Shown: positions 55,238 through 64,000 of the stretch, piece by piece
Numbering within the stretch: the first letter of the stretch is position 1
Layout of the letters: each line of letters opens with the position of its first letter
From: Siphonodentalium dalli
Taxonomy: Eukaryota > Mollusca > Scaphopoda > Gadilida > Siphonodentaliidae
Assembly: GCA_032622095.1 (NCBI GenBank)
Contig: CP136064.1
Span: forward strand, 260,255,863 to 260,319,862
Direction: 5' to 3'
DNA length: 64,000 nucleotides
The notes under the pieces: model-generated
What the model was told of the DNA's origin: nothing
The model's database searches: none
Seen by the model: only the letters and a program-made list of their open reading frames with translations
Position numbers and translations under genes: made by a program

Positions 55238-55560
55238 ATCAAGCCTGCAAATAGCATGTCTGTCATTTGCAGAATGAGGTCCCCAGAGGGTGAATTTAGT
55301 AATGCTATCCTGCACAGCGTGCTAGCATCACCAAATTCACCCATCAGCAATTTCATCCAAGACCGTCAGTTTGATGACTTTTCTGAGCAACAGATAATTG
55401 CACATCTCGAGAAATAACAGACTTCAAAAATTGATATCTGATCACTCCGAGCTTTGATGGGTGAGTTCCTTGACTCGATTCAAATATTTTTCACCCCTGA
55501 AGCCAAAGAAATAGTAATTTGGGAGCATTAATTTGAATAATGCATCTTTAAGCATATCGG
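55238..55560. mobile_element. Truncated hAT-type MITE next to half of a family-F MITE
   Basis: 55238-55345 is the left hairpin of the hAT-type family (CAAGCCTGCAAATAGCATG). 55410-55560 is a family-F right arm (TTCCTTGACTCGATTCAAAT). Confidence 0.65.
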
Positions 55561-55939
55561 TGTTCGCACTGTGGACATGTCCCTTGTCTCTACCACTGGA
55601 TTATTGTTTAAATGTTCTGCTACATGTTGGGCCGATATCTCAAAATGTGTAGCTTTGGCACCATAAAATCACATGAGTTTCCTGTCAAGTTCATGTCCAT
55701 AGCAATACCATAGTAACACATGTTACAAGTTACACGTATGTGTAGTTGAACCTGGCTATTGTTTTCTCACAGTTACCTTTTGATGTATGTCATTTCTCAT
55801 TCCATTAGAATGTCAGAGTGCTTATATTTTAATTGTATACAGATTTTTTTTAAGTTAGTACCGGTGAGTCATGTGTTGTTATTTCGGAAAAAATATAGCG
55901 AAGTTTGATATATCTAGTCCATCTGAAATATTATGATTG

Positions 55940-56340
55940 TTTAAAATAAAAGGACCCAACACGCTCGCAGTTGGTAATGTGAAAAATATAAGTCTAAATA
56001 AATCACCACTAAAAATGACATTGAGAAATAGATAAACTTTGTTCTTATATTCTACATGTATATTGATAGTTCTCCAATAAACGAAATTTTGTGTGTTGAA
56101 CCCATTGTTATGTAAACAGAACTGTTACAGTGATTTGTCAACCAAAATCGCTAATCGTTAAAAATATTTAAAATATTTTAGTCTGAATATGATTTTCAGA
56201 ATATTTTTCAATGCTTTGACCTTTTCCAATGTTTACCGTCAAATTTTTATTAAACTTTGTTTATTTCTGTCCCGGTGCAAATTCAACAGAAATGAGCATT
56301 TTTACTTTATTAGTCATGTTTGTTATGTTGTCATAATCTA
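55940..56340. repeat. Dispersed repeat N, copy 1
   Basis: It contains ATAGTTCTCCAATAA, ACCCATTGTTATGTAAACA and GACCTTTTCCAATGTTTACC. The inverted copy is at 61085-61390. Confidence 0.65.
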
Positions 56341-56724
56341 CCTTTGTGATGTAGATTAGATCTATTTAATTATATCTTTTGATATACATGATTGCTGTTA
56401 TCATTGTGAGAAAGTGAAATTAAAATGAGATTTCTCTGGAGAATTCTATTATCATTTGTTCAATCCCATCAAGCAAGTTCAAATAAATGAGAGGTGTGAC
56501 TGTCCCAATGTTACTAAGGGTATCCCCCCCCCTGAGGTGCACATGGGTTACAAAAAGGTAGCCATAGTAATCCTTTCATTACTATACCTGTAGGCCAGTA
56601 CGAGAAAAATTAATTTGAACCAGCATTCCCGAGCCCTCGATATAATTATCGACAACAACACATTAAACACACTTACTGTTCAAGTATATTGAAGTTAATA
56701 ACCTGTTCTGTACTACATGGATTC
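56341..56724. other. No gene recognised
   Basis: Unique AT-rich intergenic sequence between the convergent zinc-finger genes. Confidence 0.4.
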
Positions 56725-57130
56725 TCATGAGAACAAGAGCATTGCTGGGGTGTGGCACTATACACCTGTGGTAATTCCAACAAAGGGCCATAACTCTGGT
56801 GAAAATTGCTGGGCGGAACCCAAATTCGAACTTGACCTGTATTTTGGACTAGTAAACAGTTAACTCATACCAATTTCATTCAGTTCAGATTTACTAAATA
56901 TATCATCCGGAAATGAAAATTGAGTGCAAATTCCAACATAGAGGCCCATAACTCTTGTGAAAATTGGCGGGCAGAACCCAAATTTGAACTTCAGCTGTAT
57001 TTTGTGCTAGTAAACCCACATAGCAAATTTCATTCCATTCAGTTGAGAATATCTAAAGTTATCATCCGGATGGACAGACAAACAGACCAATAACATAAAT
57101 ACATTCCGTTTTTTAAAATGGCATATAATA
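56725..57130. repeat. ~157-bp tandem repeat with GGAC-type tail
   Basis: CATAACTCTGGTGAAAATTG (~56790) and CATAACTCTTGTGAAAATTG (~56947) start two units. The end reads CGGATGGACAGACAAACAG. Confidence 0.75.
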
Positions 57131-57219
57131 AAAAGGTTCAGGACATGTACGTGGGTCCTATAAACAGAAAATTAACTTTACGTTGCCTAATTGATTCTGG
57201 GTTTATAAGAATGAACATT

Positions 57220-57588
57220 TTAAAGTGATGTGAAACACTCCTCTGAGGTGTTCCGCACAATAACAAATAATCATGCCAAAATAAATTATTTTCATAAATT
57301 TCATATCCAAATAGTCAGAACACAGCGTCATTGTTATAAACAAATTATACGTAGTGACTATTATTGGCACAGTTATTACCGTAATGTTTATGCCCAAAAT
57401 TGCGCCCCGAATAAGACAGTAAATATTTACATTAGTGCATAGTTCAACCATTGCGTTCTCTAAACTGGTCGATGTGGTTGGAATTTTCGACAATGTTAGT
57501 CAATTGCTACATTCCACCAATGGGGATAGTGTTTCAATACTAACTGATGGGTTTTATTCAATGAAATAAGTCCACAATATGTCTTTAA
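57220..57588. mobile_element. TTAA MITE family H
   Basis: TTAAAGTGATGTGAAACAC to CAATATGTCTTTAA. It lies just past the poly(A) signal of the minus-strand zinc-finger gene. Confidence 0.8.
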
Positions 57589-57598
57589 ATATGTCACA

Positions 57599-57604
57599 TT
57601 TATT
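57599..57604 (-). terminator. Polyadenylation signal AATAAA
   Basis: AATAAA on minus, 58 bp after the stop codon of zinc-finger gene 2. Confidence 0.65.
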
Positions 57605-57662
57605 TTTGGCTAAATGAGCCTACATTAGCCCTTTGCAAATATATATGAAATTGATATTGGGC

Positions 57663-58717
57663 TCACATAGGAGGGCCGACACTTGTGTTATCTTGCGCAG
57701 AAATGTTTTTATGATTCTGCTGATTTAACAAGCACACCTTGAAATGAGCTTGTATGTCACTGTAAGTGTTAAAAGTCATATTACACTCCGTACACATGTA
57801 AACTTTGATTATTCCTGTCTGAGCTAGTGCCTTAAAAGTCACAGGAGTCTGATTTTGAGCAGTAGTGTGTCTCGTCACAGTATGCTGGTTAAAGGCATTA
57901 ACAGTCTCAAATATTTCTTCACACGGGTCGCATCTCAGAGGATCAAGGCTATGCATGTTCTTGAGATGGTTGATATATTCCGTGTAACAGTACGTCAGAA
58001 AAGGGCATAACAAACATCCATGTTCTTTGGTTGATGGTTGAGTGCTTGGAGTTGAAACGTTGGCTTTCGCTTGCATTAATGGTGGATTTTGCAGTAGAGA
58101 AACACCTTGCATGAGAGAACCAGGTTGCTGAACGTTTGTGGGATCTCTCAAACTTCCCTTAATATGAAGTATGGGAGTATTTTGTACAACTGAAACAGCT
58201 TGCATCACTGAGTCCAAAGGCGCAGTATTTGTAGCTGGGACATTAATATGAAACATTGGAGTATTCTGTGCCACAGGAATTGCCTTCATCACGTTCGATC
58301 TCGGTAGAATACTTCTGATGCTAGGTGCGACTCCATGAACATTTGGAATAACTTGCTGAATAACTGGCGAACTTAAAGGCAAATTTTGTACCACTTGAGG
58401 ATTTGTCTCAACCTTTTGAAAAATCACAAGATTTGGTTGACGATTTTGATATCTTGGTTGAAGATCTTGACCTGTAGAAATTGGATTTTGAGCTGTAGAA
58501 ACTGCATTTTGATCTTGTGTATTGTTCATGTTGTGTGAGGAATCATCTATTTCAGCACTGTCGTCTTTTTCATCTGCTATGATTTCAGGTTCTATTTCTT
58601 TCTTTAGATTTGGTTTAAATACAACCAATGGTATCTTAAATTTATCCACATATACTGGTGTAGTCGCGTCACTTTTATCCTTCTCATCCTCAGAGCCACT
58701 CTCAGCGCTATCCCTCT
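57663..58717 (-). CDS. Zinc-finger gene 2, last exon
   Basis: 1055 nt, acceptor GTTATCTTACAG; TGA at 57665-57663 after VGPPM. It carries the acidic region, the QNTP repeats and all three fingers. A CAG two bases further in could be an alternative acceptor but would break the frame. Confidence 0.86.
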
Positions 58718-61700
58718 CTGTAAGATAACATGAGATAGATTTTACTTTAAAGGGATGTGAAACACCCGGTAGGGTGATCAAATAGAAATGGACAATAATC
58801 TTGTTCAGAGTAGTTAGTTTAAAAAAAATATTATATTCAATTGACAACGCTATTCTTATACATTAATTCAATGCAGTGACTCTCGATGGCGAAATCGTTT
58901 TCATTAGTTTATCGCAATATATGCATCCCGAATCGAGTAGTAAATATTTACAATTCAGCATAGTTCAGACAAGGGTTTCCATAGAGTGGTACGGTCGATT
59001 TGCTTCATATTTACGGTGATGTTAGTAGAATGTTATATTCCTCCAGTTTGCATGCGCCTGAATACTAATTTATCAGTTTCATGCAACCGAACAAGTACAT
59101 AACATGTCTTTAAGGGGGACTAAAGGCCTTAGAAGTGGGTTGATGTGAAATAACATAAAAGTCTGTAAAACAACTATCATCAACAAGTACATGAAAATAA
59201 TAGTGTCCCTAAAGTCAAGACTTGAAATGGTGTGCCTGTCATTTGCAGAATGAGGTCCCCATAGGGTTAATTTAGTGATACTTTCCCGCACGGCAGGCTA
59301 GCATAACCAAATTCACCCTCTGGGAACCTCATTTTGATGAGGCTTCAACTGTTATGTAATGTAGGCTGGTCGTCAAACCCGAAATGAGGGGTCTACATGT
59401 AAGAAATTTGTAATGAATGTTATTTGATGACATTTGAAGCAGGAATATTAGATTAGATTTTTTCCATTTTGGTGGCCATTTTTGGACAGACATCTACATA
59501 TATGGTTTACAAGTTACAACAAAGCATTGTTTGTGTGTAGTTAATTTTTTACTTATTTGGCATTAGTTGGTGCACCTATCACACAAATTCAACATCAGAA
59601 TGTTCTATACCAACTGCTATCATGGACGCCATTTTGAATAGAAAATTTTACTCAAAGCAGAGTTAAACAGATTTTGGATCTGTGATTCAGGTTTTGGATC
59701 TGTGATTCAGATTTTGGATCTGTGATTCAGGACACATTCCTGCACAAAATGAGACCAAAAACCTTCATTACAAATTTCTTCCAGTCTAACCCTCTGATGA
59801 TCAGCCTTATGGGAGACCAAGGATCAGATTGAAGTTCCCCAGTTGAAGTTGGCGATGTTCACCCATTAGTCACCTCGATTGTGCATTATAACTTTTGCAA
59901 TAGAAACTGAACAGAAGTAACTAAAACAATGTTATTTTGAGACTATAGATACTTCCCAGAATATGAGGTCCCCAGAGGGTGAATTTGGAGATGCTAGCCA
60001 ACTGTTTGGGATAGCGTCACTAAATTCACTCTCTGGGGACCTCATTCTGCAAGTGACGGACACAGTATTTAACGGCTTGCTCAAAGTAGTGTACAGGGCT
60101 GGGAACTTGCGTCATAATTTGCTCGAAAATGGTGGCAAGCTGTCTCACATCGAAGTGAGTTTTTACTGTTTTCTTCGCTATATAAATAATTTCAAATAAA
60201 AAAGATAGCAAATGAGCTATGTATCAATTTGTGCTAGTTCACTATGAATCTGGTCCCCATATAAATATGACTATTGAGAAGTTATAAGTGTTTAAGTTAC
60301 TTCGGTCACCATTTGCTGAAATTTGCCAAAATCTCCTCAGAGGGACTAAAGGCCTTTTTTGTGGGTTTATGTAAAATAACATAAAAGTCTGTAAAAAACT
60401 ATCAACAAGTTATTATTAATAAGTCACTAATAATGAGATTTCCCATGTCAAAACCAATGTGATGTAAACATTACTATTACATTATCACATGTCAAAACCA
60501 TTGTTAAGTAAATATTACTGTTACAGTAGAATTATCTATAAAAGTCAAATTACCAGGTCAGGCACATCCTGAATTCCACTATTATAGTGGTATTTGACCA
60601 TTACCGTTTTGTTAATTTGATAAAAGAGGGATAATCCAAAATCATATTTCCCACAAATATTATTCAAAATCAGATCGCACTAACTCGATACCATGCATAT
60701 AGTTTGTCCAGGAGAATTATTAATCATGACGGCACACGATAAGCAACTCAATTAGCATGTAAAATTAGTTGAAATATTGTTATGAAGGAGCGATTGAGTC
60801 ATCCTGCTATTGTCATTTAGAACAGGATATATTAGTAATATTATAATATTATTGAATATCAAAGCTGGCGCAAAAGATTGCACAACGAATTTTGTCGGAA
60901 GACTGTTCATTCGCTGCGATATTGTTATGAGTGACATTTGACTGTGCACTGGTTTGCGCCGTCTTCTATTCCTGACACAAATAAAGGAAACATGAATATG
61001 TTATAGTCAAATATCACTATAATAGTGGAATATCGCTATAATAGTGGAATTCAGGATGTGCCTGACCTGATTACCGGCAATTAGTCCAAGAAGATGCCAG
61101 TTTAATCAAAACTTGAAGGTAAACATTGGAAAAGGTCAAAGTATAGAAAGATATTCCGAAAATCATATTTAGACTAAATTATTTAATCTTACTACACGTT
61201 TAGCGATGTTTGTTGATGGATAAATTACTGTAATAGTTTTGTTTACATACATGTAACAATGGTTTCAACATGCAAAATTTGATTATTGGAGAACTATCTA
61301 TTTCTCCATGTTCTTCTTAGTGGTGATGTTTTTACAGACGTTTACATTTTTTGCACATTTACTCACTGCGAATTCCTTGGGGTCCTTTAAAGTTAGATAT
61401 AAATAACATGTTTACAAAACACAAATTCTGAAGAGTATTTGATCGACAAAAACAATACTTATGCATTATAATTTAAACACATGGCCATACACTAGTTAAA
61501 AGTTTTAAATATATAAAAAGCACACCAAGGTCCATCTGAGAACATTACAGTGCATAGATGAAAGATGTTGAAAATTAGAGTTGAGTTTCTTATACATGTA
61601 AATCGTGGATAAGAATATATTCCAGTGACTAGGCAGCATCTTCAAGTTAAGTTAAGGTTTGGGATGTCTAAGGTGCTGCATTGCCTTTGGTGGCTTCATT

Positions 61701-62597
61701 GACACATACTCCAACCGAGTAGTCCAGAGACCTCCCAAATCTATTGTGGTTAATATTTAATATAAGCAGACGACAAAGAGAAGGAAAGATTATAAAACTG
61801 CAGAAGGACCCCTGTTTATTGAAATGGAAAATGCTCAGATATTAAATTCAACAAATGGCCTATGGCTGTTTGTTGAACTTATTATCTGAACATTTCCGGA
61901 GGGAACTACTCATCAATGAGTATATAGTGTAGTAAAGAAAGGTTTAAACCTGTAGCCTCCTCATTATATTTTGTTCCTTCCCTCGGCACCGATTTCTTCT
62001 CAATCGTCTGCTTCTCAGTCGTCTTCGTTCCCTCCTTGACGAGCAGCAGCATATTATCACTGTCGTCTCTTTGTAGTAACATTTTCAAATCTCTTATAGA
62101 TAACAGTTTAAGGGTCTCACATTGGACATTATTATCTGTATTAACTGAGTCACTATTACCTCCCTTTGCCACTGCTGCCTTGACAACCCTCTCATCAAAG
62201 CTTGGTTGTGTATTATAAGCTAACGCGACCTGAGACGACATATAGTTGCTGCCGGTTTTAATAAGCTTCTCTTGTCTATGTACTATATCGTCTGTATTTT
62301 TTCTTTTCTGTGCTTGATTCTGACCCACTGAATCATTTGTCTTCTGGCTTTCATTAAGCTTTTCACATGGTTGAGCTAGCGTAACTGTTCTTATATTTGA
62401 AGCAGACGCCGGTTTGACTGTTACATTATTTCCAGCACCTTGACTTGGAGACAGCGTTGATGTTGGAAGATTCCTTTGTTGATATATGTCGGGATCAGAA
62501 TAGACAAGTGACGTTGATCCTGGATGTGTAATTGCTGTTGAGGACTTCTCAATATCTCCTTTTTCATTCGGTTTCTGCCTTGCTTTTTCACCTTCCT
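57663..62597 (-). CDS. Zinc-finger protein of unknown function, last two exons (partial gene)
   Basis: The join is 62597-61950 and 58717-57663, about 566 residues. At least one exon lies upstream, outside the window, since 62597 follows an acceptor and starts in phase 1. The junction ...EEAT-ERDSAES is in frame. Residues from the second exon end in three fingers: CLLCPFLTYCYTEYINHLKNMH, CDPCEEIFETVNAFNQHTVTRH, and a C2HC finger CTECNMTFNTYSDIQAHFKVC. Before them are an acidic stretch (SGSEDEKDKSD) and three repeats like VMQAVSVVQNTPILHIK. The first exon is Ser/Thr/Gln-rich and disordered, with a short leucine-rich helix (LKLLSIRDLKMLLQ). A nuclear protein is likely. The family is not recognised and no function is assigned. 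Confidence 0.8.
58747..59113. mobile_element. TTAA MITE family H
   Basis: TTAAAGGGATGTGAAACACC to ACATGTCTTTAA. It ends 29 bp upstream of the last-exon acceptor of zinc-finger gene 2. Confidence 0.8.
59221..60082. mobile_element. Long hAT-type MITE with inner insertions
   Basis: AGACTTGAAATGGTGTGCC to GACACAGTATTTAACGGCTTG. An inner inverted repeat (AAGAAATTTGTAATGAATG at ~59400 and complement at ~59765) marks another insertion. TTTTGGATCTGTGATTCAG is repeated three times at 59672-59728. Confidence 0.65.
60345..60425. repeat. ~75-bp direct repeat of 59112-59190
   Basis: GGGACTAAAGGCCTT, GTGGGTTTATGTAAAATAAC and AAAAGTCTGTAAAA match 59112-59190 and flank the long hAT-type MITE. Confidence 0.65.
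60552..61070. mobile_element. Inverted-repeat element (CAGGTCAGGCACATCC)
   Basis: CAGGTCAGGCACATCCTGAA with CACTATTATAGTGGTATTTG at the left and the complement at the right, where the ATATCACTATAATAGTGGA module is doubled. Confidence 0.75.
61085..61390. repeat. Dispersed repeat N, copy 2 (inverted)
   Basis: Reverse complement of 55940-56340 with about 80 percent similarity by eye. Confidence 0.6.
61840..61947. mobile_element. Solo right end of TTAA MITE family J
   Basis: GAACTTATTATCTGAACATT and AACTACTCATCAATGAG, then TAGTAAAGAAAGGTTTAA. It touches the donor of zinc-finger gene 2. Confidence 0.7.
61950..62597 (-). CDS. Zinc-finger gene 2, penultimate exon
   Basis: 648 nt, acceptor TTCTGTTTTACAG, donor ACAG/GTTTAA, phase 1 at both ends. 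It encodes EEGEKARQKPNEKGDIEKSS to REGTKYNEEAT, with no finger. Intronic bases from +3 are the TTAA and ACCTTTCTTTACTA tip of a family-J MITE. Confidence 0.8.
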
Positions 62598-62689
62598 CTG
62601 TAAAACAGAAAATGGATGGACTTAGATCATTTAGATAAGCAAATGTCATGTGCTATGCAACACAGATAATATAATTATTAATTATACCC

Positions 62690-63330
62690 CCACTCTCGAA
62701 GAGAATGAGGGGTATACTGGATTGACCTCGTCCGTCCATCCGTCTGTCTAGCTATCGTCTGTCCGTCCATCTATCCCTCCGTTTTTTCGTCCATCCATCC
62801 GGGCAGATATCTCAAACACCAGTTGTCGGATCTGAATGTAATTTAGTATGGATGATCACTACTATGAGGACATTCAACAGTGTTCAATTGTTTTTTCCAG
62901 ATTTTCCATTTTAAAAGTTATTCATCTGGAAATATTGTTATTTTGTCCGTCCGAGGAGATATCTCCACCACCAGTTGACAAATCTCAATGAAATTTGGTA
63001 TGGATGTTCACTACTATGAGGGCAATCAATTGAGTGTTCAATCATTTTATTGAGTGTTCAAACATTTTTTCCCCCGGTTTTTCATTCTAGAGTTATTCAT
63101 CTTTGTAGATTTGGAAGTGTTGGTTTTTTGTCCGTATCCCACCACCGGTTGACGGATATCAATGAAATTTGGTATGGATGTCCACTATTATTACGGCAAT
63201 CAATATTCAATCATTTTGTTCATGTTTTTCCATTCTACAGTTATTTATCTTTTTTTATATGAAAATGTTGGGGGTTTTTCCTGTCCAAGCAGGTATCTCA
63301 CCCATACTTCGTCAGTTCGATTTTGCCAAC
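62690..63330. repeat. ~150-180-bp tandem repeat with GTCC-rich lead
   Basis: CGTCCGTCCATCCGTCTGTC at ~62727, then units with ATATCTCAAACACCAGTTG (62810), ATATCTCCACCACCAGTTGAC (62959) and CACCACCGGTTGACGG (~63140). Each is followed by GGTATGGATG. Confidence 0.75.
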
Positions 63331-63362
63331 GTTGGGGTATGCCAGCACCGCCGGTGCAATCT

Positions 63363-64000
63363 CTTGTTGCTATCTAGGTCACTATCAGTCAATGATATCT
63401 AGTACTCATTTTTAAACACTTGTTGAATCTAGGTTTTTATTAGTCAATGATATTTAGTACTGGTTTTTATATGCCCATTGAATCTAGGTTTTTATCAGTC
63501 AATGATATTTAGTACTGGTTTTTATATGCCCATTGAATCTAGGTGTTTATGCCTGTTGAATCTAGGTTTTTATCAGTCAATGGTATTTCATACTTGTTTT
63601 TATATGCCTGTTGAATCTAGGTTTCTATCAGTCAATGATATTTAGTACTGGTTTTTAAACACCTGTTGAATCTAGGTTTTTATTAGTCAATGATATTTAG
63701 TACTGGTTTTTATATGCCCATTGAATCTAGGTTTTTATCAGTCAATGATATTTAGTACTGGTTTTTATATGCCCATTGAATCTAGGTGTTTATCAGTCAA
63801 TGATATTTAGTACTGGTTGTTATATGCCCATTGAATCTAGGTTTTTATCAGTCAATGATATTTAGTACTGGTTTTTATATGCCCATTGAATCTAGGTTTT
63901 TATCGGTCAATGATATTTAGTACTGGTTTTTATACGCCCATTGAATCTAGGTTTTTATCAGTCAATGATATTGCTGGTTTTTAAACGCCTGTTGAATCTA
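63363..64000. repeat. 55-bp minisatellite, continues past the window
   Basis: About 11 copies of a 55-bp unit containing TTGAATCTAGGTTTTTATCA, GTCAATGATATTTAGTACTG and GTTTTTATATGCCCA. Some units are shorter (for example near 63540). Confidence 0.88.

Overview
This is a stretch of animal nuclear genome: AT-rich, with genes split into short exons by GT-AG introns and about half of the sequence in mobile elements. A bivalve mollusc is the best guess. Several unrelated arrays have units of about 150-165 bp, the length known from bivalve pearl/BIV160 repeats, and many of these repeats carry a GGAC-rich (cggacggacagacgg-like) motif. Miniature inverted-repeat elements (MITEs) are also very dense. 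The species cannot be named from this window alone.

Four protein-coding loci are supported. (1) A last exon of a Gly/Asn/Gln-rich protein lies on + at 1567-2294, with its polyadenylation signal. (2) A ten-exon gene on -, 31386 to 12496, can be assembled completely. Its 582-residue coiled-coil product matches Spindly (SPDL1), the dynein-dynactin adaptor at kinetochores. The N-terminal CC1 box and the Spindly box are both intact, and every intron phase agrees. (3) A three-exon C2H2 zinc-finger gene lies on + at 47296-52936 and resembles the rotund/squeeze/LIN-29/ZNF384 group. (4) The last two exons of another zinc-finger gene lie on -, 62597 to 57663, with an upstream exon outside the window. 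Genes 3 and 4 converge. Also present are a decayed THAP-DDE transposase (7017-7625), a 5'-truncated LINE reverse-transcriptase tail (38253-37326, -), two tRNA-headed SINEs, and a short unrecognised reading frame apparently split by a foldback element (39134-38318, -).

The rest is mainly MITEs. At least seven families end in TTAA. Three of these (called A, B and C here) start TTAACCC, like piggyBac ends. A, B, C and a fourth, non-TTAA family (D) carry the same ~70-nt hairpin (GCCAATGCATTCTCTT...) although their termini are unrelated. Other groups are a hAT-type family (CAAGCCTTGAAATAG, 8-bp target duplications), mariner-like ~200-bp hairpins (TACAGTAATGC), and elements that start CACAG, end CTGTG and have 7-bp target duplications. 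Nesting is deep: 13302-15499 holds three elements one inside another. Several TTAA elements share a terminal TTAA with a neighbour. MITE ends lie within 2-45 bp of at least ten exon edges or stop codons.

The window ends in a 55-bp minisatellite that continues past position 64000. Coordinates of exons and of elements with target duplications were counted base by base; those of diverged repeats are approximate. No database search was run.
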